Below, in pieces: positions 17,846 through 26,218 of a stretch of 64,000 nt of DNA. The notes beneath the pieces are model-generated. The model saw nothing but the letters and a program-made list of their open reading frames with translations, was not told where the DNA came from and did no database searches. The stretch spans positions 1 to 64,000 of the forward strand of contig CAYYYP010000008.1 in the NCBI GenBank assembly GCA_964475985.1. The letters are read 5' to 3'. Position 1 is the stretch's first letter. The number at the start of each line of letters is the position of its first letter. Both the position numbers and the translations under genes were made by a program. The stretch comes from CAYYYP01 sp964475985 (GTDB lineage: Bacteria; Bdellovibrionota; UBA1018; CAYHWW01).

Positions 17846-18170
17846 TATCGGAAGTGAAACTTAATTATTAGCTATGAAAGCATCCTGGATTTAGTTGATC
17901 GATTTCAAGGCCAGGTGATGCTGTAGTAAAGCACTAAAGATAAAACTTTAACTTTAAGTAGAAGAAATTCTACAGCTGCAGGATCCCAATCTTAAAGATC
18001 GCGCGATAACGACATAATCAGAGCGCTAGAGCAGAAATTAGTTAAGTGTATGAAATGGACGAGAGTTTAAAACAGTGCCCTACAATTGTAGGGTTTGTCT
18101 TAAATTCGTTTATTTAAGTTAAGTTTAAAAGTTTTTATTAAAGAACTCTTTTACTAAGGAGTGAGAGCAA
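17846..18170 (+). promoter_or_regulatory. Structured leader between rpsJ and rplC
   Basis: No open frame. Three stem-loops are visible: GCATCCTGG/CCAGGTGATGC (17880-17921, two-base bulge), GTAGAA/TTCTAC with a GAAA loop (17958-17973), and CCCTAC/GTAGGG (18078-18093) followed by TTTGTCTT, which resembles a terminator or attenuator. The S10 operon is controlled by L4 in E. coli through a leader upstream of rpsJ; here a leader of comparable size lies one gene later. Promoter boxes are not clear to me. Confidence 0.5.
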
Positions 18171-18941
18171 ATGTCAGATAAAGTTCATGCCCCTGAAAGT
18201 AGCACCTCGGCTAATCTATCAAGCGAATCAAAACTCGTTGATGGGAGTTCTGCAGGCGACAGCAAAAAAACAACTGGCCATGAAATGGCCCATCTTAAGT
18301 CTTCTAGAGCGGGAATCTTTGGGCGTAAGGCAGGAATGACCCAAGTTTATGAAAAAGACGGTTCCATCGTTCCTGCAACAGTTATTGATATACGTGACAA
18401 CGTAATTACCCAAGTTAAAACCCTCGCGAACGAGGGCTACTCTGCTGTGCAATTGGGAATAGAGCCTAAAAAGCCTGTTAGATGTTCGAGAGCAGAAAAA
18501 GGACATTTCAAAAAGTCTGGCAGTCCGGGATATCTCAATGTTGTAGAGTTGAGAGTGGATGCAGCCGACTCTTTGAAAGAAGGCATGGTTTTGTCTTTGG
18601 ATTCATTCAAAGAAGGTGACCTTATTGACATTGCAGGCGTAAGCAAAGGTAAAGGATTTCAGGGCGTAATGAAGCGCTACAACTTTTCTGGCGGACCTAA
18701 GAGTCATGGTGCCTCAGTAAGCCACAGGTCACCTGGTTCAATCGGAAACCGCGCTGATCCAGGCCGCGTCTTTCCGGGAAAGAAGATGGCAGGTCAAATG
18801 GGATCAGCCCAAGTAACAATGCAAAACCTTCGTATTTTACGTGTGGATGCGGCAAATGGACTGATCGTAGTTAAAGGATCGGTTCCTGGTCCAAAGCAAG
18901 GTTTTTTAAGGCTTTTGAAAGCTTCGAAACAAGGAATTTGA
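18171..18941 (+). CDS. rplC: 50S ribosomal protein L3 with N-terminal extension
   Basis: 256 residues from an ATG with a strong SD (AAGGAGTGAG). L3 proper begins around residue 39 (MAHLKSSRAGIFGRKAGMTQ); the preceding 38 residues are Ser/Lys/Glu-rich and low complexity. The internal ATG at 18285 has no SD, so the extension is probably translated. The core is complete (GHGASVSHRSPGSIG-like SHGASVSHRSPGSIG, PGKKMAGQMG). First gene of the downstream S10 group. Confidence 0.96.
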   Translation: MSDKVHAPESSTSANLSSESKLVDGSSAGDSKKTTGHEMAHLKSSRAGIFGRKAGMTQVYEKDGSIVPATVIDIRDNVITQVKTLANEGYSAVQLGIEPKKPVRCSRAEKGHFKKSGSPGYLNVVELRVDAADSLKEGMVLSLDSFKEGDLIDIAGVSKGKGFQGVMKRYNFSGGPKSHGASVSHRSPGSIGNRADPGRVFPGKKMAGQMGSAQVTMQNLRILRVDAANGLIVVKGSVPGPKQGFLRLLKASKQGI

Positions 18942-18945
18942 AAGT

Positions 18946-19566
18946 ATGAAAATTGAAATTGTGAACCTTGAAAATAAAGTCGTCGGTTCAGTAGATGTGC
19001 CTGAGGCCATTTTTTCAGCAAAGGTAAATCAAGCTGTAGTTCACCAAGTAGTAAAGGCCCAACTCGCGGGTGTTCGTCAAGGAACGGCTAAAAACAAGCG
19101 TAAAGCTGAAGTGCGCGGTGGCGGACACAAACCATTTAAACAAAAGGGTACTGGTAACGCCAGACAAGGATCCACTAGAAGTCCACTAAACCCGGGCGGC
19201 GGAAGTAATTTTGGTCCAACTCCTAGAGACTATATGCAAAGAACACCCAAGAAAATGATTGCAGTGGCGTTGAGGTCAGTGCTTTCAGATAAGTTCGGAG
19301 CAAATCGTCTTAAAATTGTTGATAGTCTTGCCCTTGCTTCTGCGAAGACTAATTCGCTGAACAATATGCTTTTTAAAAACTTTGATATCACTTCGGCTCT
19401 ATTGGTGGATAAAGATTCAAATCTTAATCTTGATTTGGCATCACGAAATTTACCTACAGTAGATTCGACAAATGTTGCTGGGGTGAATGTTTATGATGTG
19501 CTTAAACATGAATGGCTTCTCTTGTCTAAGGAAGCTGTGGAAGTTCTCTTGGCGCGCTTAAGTTAG
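18946..19566 (+). CDS. rplD: 50S ribosomal protein L4
   Basis: 206 residues. Contains the exit-tunnel loop region KPFKQKGTGNARQGSTRSP and the conserved ALRSVLSDK. The start lies 4 bases after the rplC stop. L4 is the autoregulator of the S10 operon in E. coli. Confidence 0.98.
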   Translation: MKIEIVNLENKVVGSVDVPEAIFSAKVNQAVVHQVVKAQLAGVRQGTAKNKRKAEVRGGGHKPFKQKGTGNARQGSTRSPLNPGGGSNFGPTPRDYMQRTPKKMIAVALRSVLSDKFGANRLKIVDSLALASAKTNSLNNMLFKNFDITSALLVDKDSNLNLDLASRNLPTVDSTNVAGVNVYDVLKHEWLLLSKEAVEVLLARLS

Positions 19567-19582
19567 TAACGAAGGACAAGTT

Positions 19583-19888
19583 ATGCATAGTTTATTTGAT
19601 GTAATTAAAAGCCCTATATTAACCGAAAAAAGTTCCTTTGCTCAAGAAGCCTTAGCGGGAAAAGGTAGTATTTATTGCTTTGAGGTTGATTTGAAAGCCA
19701 ATCGCCTTGAGGTTAAAGCTGCTGTTGAAAAGCTTTTCGGAGTGACCGTGTCTCGCGTCAATACCCAGATTGTTCATGGTGAATGGAAGCGGTTTGCAAA
19801 AGGCGGCCGTCAAAAGCAATCGAACTGGAAAAAAGCACTTGTTTGGCTAAAGCCTGGTCAAAGGATAGATGTTTTTCATAATGCTTAG
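19583..19888 (+). CDS. rplW: 50S ribosomal protein L23
   Basis: 101 residues; begins MHSLFDVIKSPILTEKSS, with the KLFGVTVSRVNT segment. Sits at the tunnel exit and binds trigger factor and SRP. SD GAAGGA. Confidence 0.98.
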   Translation: MHSLFDVIKSPILTEKSSFAQEALAGKGSIYCFEVDLKANRLEVKAAVEKLFGVTVSRVNTQIVHGEWKRFAKGGRQKQSNWKKALVWLKPGQRIDVFHNA

Positions 19889-19910
19889 ATTTGAAGAGGT
19901 AAGATAAGAG

Positions 19911-20732
19911 ATGAGCGTTAAAACTTTTAAACCGACATCTGCTGGAATGCGACATACTATGGTCGCGGATTTTTCTGGGCTTTCAAAGGTTAGGCCTGAG
20001 AAGTCGCTATTAGAAAACTTGAAGCGTACCGGTGGACGTAATAGTTATGGCAGAATTACTGTACGCCATATCGGCGGTGGTCATAAACGAAAATACAGAT
20101 TAATTGATTTCAAAAGAGATAAAATTGATATTCCTGGTTGGGTAAAAACATTAGAATATGACCCTAATCGTACAACTCGGATTGCCTTAGTTGTTTTTGC
20201 AGACGGCGAACGTCGTTACATTTTGGCGCCCGTAGATTTGCAGGTTGGCGATCAAGTAATTTCAAGTGATACGGCAGATATTAAGCCTGGCAACACACTA
20301 ACATTGGGATTAATGCCAATCGGTACCCTTGTTCATAATTTGGAGATGCAAGCCGGCCAAGGGGGCAAGCTTGTTCGCTCAGCTGGAACCGCGGCCCAAA
20401 TTATGGGACGTGAAGGCGATTATTGCCAGGTTAAAATGCCGTCAGGTGAGATGCGAAGAATCCATCAGCTGTGTAAAGCAACTGTAGGGCAGCTCTCAAA
20501 TCCTGAGCACATTAATATTTCTATCGGGAAAGCTGGCCGTAGCCGCTGGTTAGGCATTCGACCCACTGTACGTGGTGTAGCGATGAATCCGATCGATCAC
20601 CCCCATGGTGGTGGAGAGGGTAAAACTTCTGGAGGCAGTCATCCAAGAACGCCTTGGGGTATGCCGACAAAAGGTTACAAAACAAGAAATAAGAAGAGAA
20701 CTGACCAATTTATCATTAAGCGTAGGAAGTAA
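19911..20732 (+). CDS. rplB: 50S ribosomal protein L2
   Basis: 273 residues, standard. Contains GRNSYGRITVRHIGGGHK, the peptidyl-transferase-proximal His in NPIDHPHGGGEGK, and ends FIIKRRK. SD GAAGAGGT. Confidence 0.99.
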   Translation: MSVKTFKPTSAGMRHTMVADFSGLSKVRPEKSLLENLKRTGGRNSYGRITVRHIGGGHKRKYRLIDFKRDKIDIPGWVKTLEYDPNRTTRIALVVFADGERRYILAPVDLQVGDQVISSDTADIKPGNTLTLGLMPIGTLVHNLEMQAGQGGKLVRSAGTAAQIMGREGDYCQVKMPSGEMRRIHQLCKATVGQLSNPEHINISIGKAGRSRWLGIRPTVRGVAMNPIDHPHGGGEGKTSGGSHPRTPWGMPTKGYKTRNKKRTDQFIIKRRK

Positions 20733-20776
20733 TACTTTATGCGTAGAGCGAGTAAGCATTTGAGGAGGAAGAACTA

Positions 20777-21088
20777 GTGGCAAGGTCTGTAAAAAAGGGC
20801 CCCTTCGTGGACGGGTACTTGTTTCAAAAAGTCGAAGTGGCAAGAAAAGATAAGCGACCCATTAAGACCTGGTCTAGGCGTTCTACTATTGTGCCTGAAA
20901 TGGTCGGTATTACCTTTGCGGTTCATAATGGTAAGAAATTCATACCTGTTTTTGTGACAGAGAATATGGTTGGACACAAGTTAGGAGAGTTTTCTCCGAC
21001 TCGGACGTTCCACGGTCATACACCCGCTGATAAAAAAGCTGCTTCAGGCGATGCTTCCAAAGCAGCTGCACCGGCAGCAAAAGCATAA
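20777..21088 (+). CDS. rpsS: 30S ribosomal protein S19
   Basis: 103 residues from a GTG start preceded by GAGGAGGAAG. Core MARSVKKGPFVDGYL through FSPTRTFHGHT. A short Ala/Lys-rich C-terminal tail of about 20 residues is added to the usual 92-residue form. Confidence 0.98.
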   Translation: MARSVKKGPFVDGYLFQKVEVARKDKRPIKTWSRRSTIVPEMVGITFAVHNGKKFIPVFVTENMVGHKLGEFSPTRTFHGHTPADKKAASGDASKAAAPAAKA

Positions 21089-21113
21089 GATTGAAAGAAG
21101 TAGGAGAATAGTT

Positions 21114-21461
21114 ATGCAGGCTTCTGCAACACTTCGGTTTATTCGAGTTACCCCTCGTAAGGCTATGCTTATTGCTAACCTTGTTAGGGGTAAAAGCGTA
21201 AATAGTGCTCTTGGAATTTTGAGTTTCTCAAAGCGCAAGAGAATGGCGGGTCTACTCGCGGGTCTAATTAGATCAGCGGTAGCTAATGCTCAAAATAAGG
21301 CTGGAGGTCGTATTAATACCGAACAGCTAGTAATTCGGCGTCTAGAAGTTGGCAAGGGACCGACAATTAAACGGTTTAGGCCAAGAGCTATGGGGCGAGC
21401 ACACAATTTAAATAAAAAAACATGCCATCTTGTGGTCGAAGTTGGCGAGACTCTTTCTTAG
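21114..21461 (+). CDS. rplV: 50S ribosomal protein L22
   Basis: 115 residues from the ATG at 21114 (SD TAGGAGA); a longer open frame from 21051 overlaps rpsS and is not used. Contains IRVTPRKAMLIANLVRG and the tunnel hairpin RRLEVGKGPTIKRFRPRAMGR. Confidence 0.97.
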   Translation: MQASATLRFIRVTPRKAMLIANLVRGKSVNSALGILSFSKRKRMAGLLAGLIRSAVANAQNKAGGRINTEQLVIRRLEVGKGPTIKRFRPRAMGRAHNLNKKTCHLVVEVGETLS

Positions 21462-21476
21462 GTGCAATAAAAATAT

Positions 21477-22121
21477 ATGGGTCAGAAAACACATCCTGTT
21501 GGATTTAGGCTTGGCGTCAATAAAACTTGGGATTCACGTTGGTACGCAAAGAAAAATTATGCCACGCTTTTACATGAAGACTTAAAAATACGTTCTTATA
21601 TACAAGACAAACTGCGTTCTTCTGGAATTGCCCGCGTAGAAATTGAGAGAGCAGCAAGCAAGGTTCGGGTCAGCATTCATACTGCGAGACCGGGAATTGT
21701 TATTGGAAAAAAAGGTGCAGGTGTTGAAGGCTTAAAGTCCGACTTACAACGTCTCACTAAAGATGAATTATTCTTGAATATCGTTGAAGTTAAAAAGCCC
21801 GAAGCAAATGCTCAGCTTATTGCTGAGAACGTAGCAACCCAGCTTGAAAAGCGTGTTGCATTTCGACGTGCGATGAAAAAATGCATGACCGCGGCATTCA
21901 AGCAAGGCATTAAAGGCATTAAAATTCGCGTAAGTGGGCGTTTAAACGGAGCCGAAATTGCTCGGACCGAATGGTATAGTGAGGACTCAGTTCCGCTGCA
22001 TACTTTACGTGCAAATATCGACTACGGTACTGCAGAAGCAAGTACTACTTATGGTCAAATTGGTGTAAAAGCCTGGGTCTATCACGGCGAGATTCTCGCA
22101 GTTAAAAAGAATAGGGAATAA
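21477..22121 (+). CDS. rpsC: 30S ribosomal protein S3
   Basis: 214 residues; MGQKTHPVGFRLG start, KH domain with GIVIGKKGAGVE, and C-terminal EWYSEDSVPLHTLRANIDYG. mRNA entry-site protein. 15 bases after rplV. Confidence 0.99.
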   Translation: MGQKTHPVGFRLGVNKTWDSRWYAKKNYATLLHEDLKIRSYIQDKLRSSGIARVEIERAASKVRVSIHTARPGIVIGKKGAGVEGLKSDLQRLTKDELFLNIVEVKKPEANAQLIAENVATQLEKRVAFRRAMKKCMTAAFKQGIKGIKIRVSGRLNGAEIARTEWYSEDSVPLHTLRANIDYGTAEASTTYGQIGVKAWVYHGEILAVKKNRE

Positions 22122-22126
22122 ATAAT

Positions 22127-22582
22127 ATGTTATCGCCAAAGCGGGTTAAATGGAGAAAGCATCATAAAGGCCGCATGAGAGGAAAGTCCAATCGTGGAGC
22201 CACTTTGTTTTTTGGTGAGTTTGGATTGCAGGCGGCCGAATGTGGAAGAATCACCTCTCGTCAAATTGAAGCGGCTCGGGTCGCAATGACCCGTTACGTA
22301 AAGCGGGGCGGGCAAGTATGGACCAGGATTTTTCCAGATAAAGCTATTACTAAAAAAGCCGCCGAGACTCGAATGGGTAGCGGTAAGGGTAATGTCGAAG
22401 AATGGGCTGTAGTAATTCGGCCCGGACGTATTCTTTACGAAATGGATGGCATTCCGATGTCTGAGGCTTTTGAGGCCCTTCGTCTTGCAGGTCACAAACT
22501 TCCTCTTAAGGTCAAAGTTATCAGACGGGAAGCTGTAGCTGTCCAAAAATCTCGTAGCGATAGTTTGTCGGTGGAGAGTTGA
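22127..22582 (+). CDS. rplP: 50S ribosomal protein L16
   Basis: 151 residues; MLSPKRVKWRKHHKGRMRG, ITSRQIEAARVAMTRY, GSGKGNVEEWAVVI. About ten residues longer than usual at the C-terminus (KSRSDSLSVES). 5 bases after rpsC. Confidence 0.98.
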   Translation: MLSPKRVKWRKHHKGRMRGKSNRGATLFFGEFGLQAAECGRITSRQIEAARVAMTRYVKRGGQVWTRIFPDKAITKKAAETRMGSGKGNVEEWAVVIRPGRILYEMDGIPMSEAFEALRLAGHKLPLKVKVIRREAVAVQKSRSDSLSVES

Positions 22583-22584
22583 TT

Positions 22585-22800
22585 ATGTCTACCTATTGGA
22601 AAACTAAAAGTCGGAAAGAATTTTCTGGATTGTCTGCTCAAGAGAATCAGAATCGCATCGTCGCTTTGCGCCAGGAAATTTTTAAATTAACCATGCAGAA
22701 AAATTTAGGCAGATTGACTGACAATCAGGTGCTGTGGAGAGCGAAAAAAGATCTATCGCGCTTGATGACTTTTGCATCCTTGAAGTCAACTGAATCGTAA
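22585..22800 (+). CDS. rpmC: 50S ribosomal protein L29
   Basis: 71 residues from the ATG at 22585 (GGAG upstream); a TTG six bases earlier is in frame but not needed. Two-helix protein with EIFKLTMQKNLGRLTDN. The start is 2 bases beyond the rplP stop. Confidence 0.95.
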   Translation: MSTYWKTKSRKEFSGLSAQENQNRIVALRQEIFKLTMQKNLGRLTDNQVLWRAKKDLSRLMTFASLKSTES

Positions 22801-22823
22801 TAAGTAGAACGGAGATTTAACCT

Positions 22824-23138
22824 ATGTCAGCCAAGACAGAAGCAATGAGTGAAGGCGCACAAAACAATCCGGTTGGAAATCGGAGAACACTAATCGGTGT
22901 TGTTGTTAGTGATAAGATGGAAAAAACTATTGTCGTTAAGGTGGACCGAAAGGTTAAGCACGGTCAATACGGAAAGTATGTAAATGACTCTAGGAAATTT
23001 CAGGTCCATGATGAAAAAAATGTGGCTCAAATTGGCGACAGGGTTGAGATAGTTGGAACACGGCCACTAAGTAGACACAAGAGGTGGGCTCTTTCTAGTG
23101 TGTTAAAGCGCGCCTCATTACACGAAGTTTCAAATTAA
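22824..23138 (+). CDS. rpsQ: 30S ribosomal protein S17
   Basis: 104 residues. After a polar N-terminal extension of about 20 residues comes the OB-fold core (LIGVVVSDKMEKTIVVKVDRK, GDRVEIVGTRPLSRHKRW). SD ACGGAGA supports the 22824 start rather than the internal Met 8. Confidence 0.96.
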   Translation: MSAKTEAMSEGAQNNPVGNRRTLIGVVVSDKMEKTIVVKVDRKVKHGQYGKYVNDSRKFQVHDEKNVAQIGDRVEIVGTRPLSRHKRWALSSVLKRASLHEVSN

Positions 23139-23182
23139 TAATAAGTTATGAGAATTAAGTTTAGTTGCGGAGTTAGTAATTT

Positions 23183-23551
23183 ATGATTCAGACAACAACA
23201 CGGTTAGACGTGGCAGATAATTCAGGTGCTAAGACCGTTATGTGTATTAAGGTACTTGGCGGTTCAAAGCGTAAATATGCAACAATCGGTGATGTTATTG
23301 TTGTTGCGGTAAAAGAGGCGATTCCTAACTCTAAGGTTAAAAAAGGCGATGTTTTGAAGGCTGTCATCGTTAGAACGAAGAAGAATACAGCTAGATCTGA
23401 TGGTAGCTTTATTCGTTTTGATAGTAATTCGGCAGTGATCATTAATGCGCAACTAGAGCCGATCGGTACGCGGATTTTTGGACCAGTTGCTCGGGAGCTT
23501 AGGGCGAAGAAGTTCGCAAAAATAGTTTCTCTTGCTCCTGAAGTCATTTGA
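23183..23551 (+). CDS. rplN: 50S ribosomal protein L14
   Basis: 122 residues; begins MIQTTTRLDVADNSGAK and contains IGTRIFGPVARELR. Standard length. Confidence 0.99.
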   Translation: MIQTTTRLDVADNSGAKTVMCIKVLGGSKRKYATIGDVIVVAVKEAIPNSKVKKGDVLKAVIVRTKKNTARSDGSFIRFDSNSAVIINAQLEPIGTRIFGPVARELRAKKFAKIVSLAPEVI

Positions 23552-23564
23552 GGAGGCAACTATT

Positions 23565-23903
23565 ATGAAAACATTTATTAATGAAGGAAGTTGGACGCCG
23601 AGGCTCCGCACTGGAGATCAGGTTCAAGTAATCTCTGGTAGAGATAAAGGTAAGTCTGGAAAAATCGTACGTGTTTTTCCAAAAAAAGGCTCGGTTGTGA
23701 TTGAGCGTTTAAATTTTGTAACCAGACATTTAAAGCCGTCACAAAAACAACCTTCTGGAAGTATTACCCGAGTAGAGGCACCGGTTAACGCTGGGAAAGT
23801 TCTACTATTCTGCGCTAAGTGCAACAAAGGCGTTCGAGTAAAAAATATTCCATCAAAGGATGGCAGAGTTAGGCGTTGTTGTCACTGCAGTAGCGACTTA
23901 TAA
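23565..23903 (+). CDS. rplX: 50S ribosomal protein L24 with C-terminal Cys pairs
   Basis: 112 residues from the ATG at 23565, which has GAGGAGG upstream; the longer frame from 23532 overlaps rplN. KOW core GDQVQVISGRDKGKSGKIVRVFP. The C-terminal part carries two Cys clusters, FCAKC and RCCHC about 25 residues apart, which could form a zinc ribbon absent from E. coli L24. Confidence 0.96.
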   Translation: MKTFINEGSWTPRLRTGDQVQVISGRDKGKSGKIVRVFPKKGSVVIERLNFVTRHLKPSQKQPSGSITRVEAPVNAGKVLLFCAKCNKGVRVKNIPSKDGRVRRCCHCSSDL

Positions 23904-23933
23904 AGTTTTAGTTTACGAGGATAAATCAAGATC

Positions 23934-24638
23934 ATGGCGGCAAAAAAAGAGACTGATTCAAAGTCAGATCAAAAACCCAAAACCCAGAAAGCAAAACCAG
24001 AGGCTGGTTCAACTCAAAGTAAAAGGTCCAAAGGGCAAAATCAAGTTGCTGCTGGGCAATTGTCTGTGGGTAAACCAAAAATTAGTCCTTCTAAAGAACC
24101 TAGACTAAAGCAACTGTTTGACGAAAAAATTTTGGCTCAGTTGCAGCAGGAGCTTGGACTTAATAATTCGATGGAAGTTCCAAGGCTTGAAAAAATTGTA
24201 GTGAGTACTTGTCTTAAAGAAGCTTTATTGAATCCAAAAGTATTGGATGCCTCTGTTGAGGAGCTCTCGTTAATGACTGGTCAGCGCCCTGTGGTAACCA
24301 AGGCTAAAAAGGCCATTGCCGCATTTAAACTTCGTAAAGGTATTGCAATTGGAGCAATGGTGACATTACGCCGTGCAAGAATGTATGAGTTTTTAGATCG
24401 ACTTATTAATGTAGCTTTACCACGTGTACGGGATTTCAAAGGGATTAGCCCTAAGGCGTTCGACGGAAGAGGTAATTATTCTTTAGGAATTAGAGAACAG
24501 ATTATTTTTCCAGAAATTAACTATGAACGGGTCGATAAAGTTCGAGGGCTAAACGTAACTATTGTTACTAGTGCGAAGAATAACGATCATGCGCGTGCAT
24601 TATTAACGGGCCTCGGAATGCCCTTTAGAAAAAATTAG
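23934..24638 (+). CDS. rplE: 50S ribosomal protein L5 with N-terminal extension
   Basis: 234 residues against the usual 180. The first 55 residues are Lys/Ser/Gln-rich and low complexity. The core is recognisable (LMTGQRPVVTKAKKAIAAFKLRKG, FLDRLINVALPRVRDFKGI, FPEINYERVDKVRG), but the usual N-terminal 'NMGVGEA' motif is replaced by VSTCLKEA. L5 contacts 5S rRNA and the P-site tRNA. A GAGG lies upstream at a rather long distance. Confidence 0.95.
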   Translation: MAAKKETDSKSDQKPKTQKAKPEAGSTQSKRSKGQNQVAAGQLSVGKPKISPSKEPRLKQLFDEKILAQLQQELGLNNSMEVPRLEKIVVSTCLKEALLNPKVLDASVEELSLMTGQRPVVTKAKKAIAAFKLRKGIAIGAMVTLRRARMYEFLDRLINVALPRVRDFKGISPKAFDGRGNYSLGIREQIIFPEINYERVDKVRGLNVTIVTSAKNNDHARALLTGLGMPFRKN

Positions 24639-24660
24639 TAAAACTTAGAGGTTATTCAAA

Positions 24661-24846
24661 ATGGCTAAAAAATGCAAAATGACAACGATTGGAAAAGAAC
24701 CAAAATTCGCAGTTAGAAAAAAGAACCGCTGCGGGCTTTGCGGTCGCTCTAGGGCTTATCTTAGAAAATTTCATCTTTGCCGTTTATGCTTCCGGGGTTT
24801 GGCTCTAAAAGGGCAAATTCCAGGAGTAACGAAGTCTAGTTGGTAA
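24661..24846 (+). CDS. rpsN: 30S ribosomal protein S14, zinc form
   Basis: 61 residues, the short type Z S14 with CGLCGRSR...CRLC as zinc ligands (Cys near residues 24, 27, 40, 43), in contrast to the 101-residue zinc-free type of E. coli. Confidence 0.98.
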   Translation: MAKKCKMTTIGKEPKFAVRKKNRCGLCGRSRAYLRKFHLCRLCFRGLALKGQIPGVTKSSW

Positions 24847-24877
24847 ATTTGGATTTATATAAGAAAGGTTTTTTATT

Positions 24878-25276
24878 ATGAGTTTGATGGATCCTATCGC
24901 CGATCTTTTAACACGAATTAGGAACGGTTCAGCAAGTCGTCTCGAACACGTTGTTGTGCCTGCTTCTCGGTTGAAGGCTAGTATTGTTCGAGTTTTAAAG
25001 GAAGAGGGCTACATTTCTGGATTTAAGTTGAATCGCGAAGGAGAAATACCTTTGATTCAAATTCAACTTAAGTACGGTGAAAAAGGTACGCCAGTTATAA
25101 GGGGCTTAAGCCGTATAAGCCGACCCGGTTTACGTCGTTACAAAGGCTACCGGGATGTTGGTAGCGTTAAAACAGGGGCTGGCATTGCAATTCTTTCTAC
25201 CCCAAAGGGCGTTATGACAGGACGGTCTGCTCGACAGGAAAAAGTCGGCGGCGAACATCTATGTGAGGTTTGGTGA
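24878..25276 (+). CDS. rpsH: 30S ribosomal protein S8
   Basis: 132 residues; MSLMDPIADLLTRIRNG start and the STPKGVMTGRSARQ...GGEHLCEVW terminus. Autoregulator of the spc operon in E. coli. Confidence 0.99.
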   Translation: MSLMDPIADLLTRIRNGSASRLEHVVVPASRLKASIVRVLKEEGYISGFKLNREGEIPLIQIQLKYGEKGTPVIRGLSRISRPGLRRYKGYRDVGSVKTGAGIAILSTPKGVMTGRSARQEKVGGEHLCEVW

Positions 25277-25279
25277 TTT

Positions 25280-25822
25280 ATGTCAAGAGTAGGAAAATTA
25301 CCTATTAAAGTTCCAGCAGGAGTTAAGGTTGCCGTTCAAGGTACTAAGGTCGTGGTTGAGGGTCCTAAGGGCAAGCTTAATTACGAATGTCCTACTGCAA
25401 TCACATTAAAAGTTAGTCCTGGACTCATTGAAGTTACTCGTACAGAGGATGACAGCACCAGTGCTAGTTTGCACGGTCTTGTTCGTACCTTAGTTGGCAA
25501 TATGGTTCATGGTGTTAGTCAGGGCTTTTCTCGTGAGCTGGACATTGTTGGCGTAGGTTATCGTGCTGCGGCTAAAGGAAATGTACTGACTTTAAACGTT
25601 GGCTTCTCTCATCCTATCGATTTTAAATTGCCCGATGGAATTACGGCAAGGGTTGATAATAATACAAAAGTTTCAATTTCTGGTGCAGATAAAATGCTTG
25701 TTGGGCTTGTAGCTGCAAAAGTCAGGGGCTTCAAAAAGCCAGAGCCTTATCAAGGCAAGGGAATCAAATACTCTGATGAAGTTATTCAGAGGAAACAAGG
25801 TAAAGCCGCAGGAGCGAAATAA
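25280..25822 (+). CDS. rplF: 50S ribosomal protein L6
   Basis: 180 residues; MSRVGKLPIKVPAGV start, two repeated folds, and KKPEPYQGKGIKYSDE near the end. 3 bases after rpsH. Confidence 0.99.
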   Translation: MSRVGKLPIKVPAGVKVAVQGTKVVVEGPKGKLNYECPTAITLKVSPGLIEVTRTEDDSTSASLHGLVRTLVGNMVHGVSQGFSRELDIVGVGYRAAAKGNVLTLNVGFSHPIDFKLPDGITARVDNNTKVSISGADKMLVGLVAAKVRGFKKPEPYQGKGIKYSDEVIQRKQGKAAGAK

Positions 25823-25825
25823 TTT

Positions 25826-26203
25826 ATGGCAATTAAGATTAGAAATTCCACAAGCGAGAAGAAAGTTGTTCGCTATCGTAGGAAAACTAGAATTCGGAGC
25901 CGAGTTGAAGGCAATGTTGAGCGTCCTCGGTTAGTTGTGTATAGAAGTAACTGTCATATTTACGCTCAAATTGTAAATGATTTAGCTGGACAGACTTTAG
26001 TTGCAGCGTCGACCCTTGAAAAAGATTTGCGGCAAGATGCCCGTAGCAATGTAGCTGGAGCAAAAACTATTGGAGAATTAATCGCCAAGCGTTCTTTGGA
26101 AAAAGGAATAACGAAGGTAGTTTTTGACAGAGCGGGCTATCTTTATCATGGGCGTATTAAAGCTCTTGCAGATGCTGCTCGTGAAGCTGGTTTAGAATTC
26201 TAA
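25826..26203 (+). CDS. rplR: 50S ribosomal protein L18
   Basis: 125 residues; RPRLVVYRSNCHIYAQI and VVFDRAGYLYHGRIKALADAARE. 5S rRNA binder. 3 bases after rplF. Confidence 0.99.
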   Translation: MAIKIRNSTSEKKVVRYRRKTRIRSRVEGNVERPRLVVYRSNCHIYAQIVNDLAGQTLVAASTLEKDLRQDARSNVAGAKTIGELIAKRSLEKGITKVVFDRAGYLYHGRIKALADAAREAGLEF

Positions 26204-26218
26204 AGAGGTGCCTTAAAA

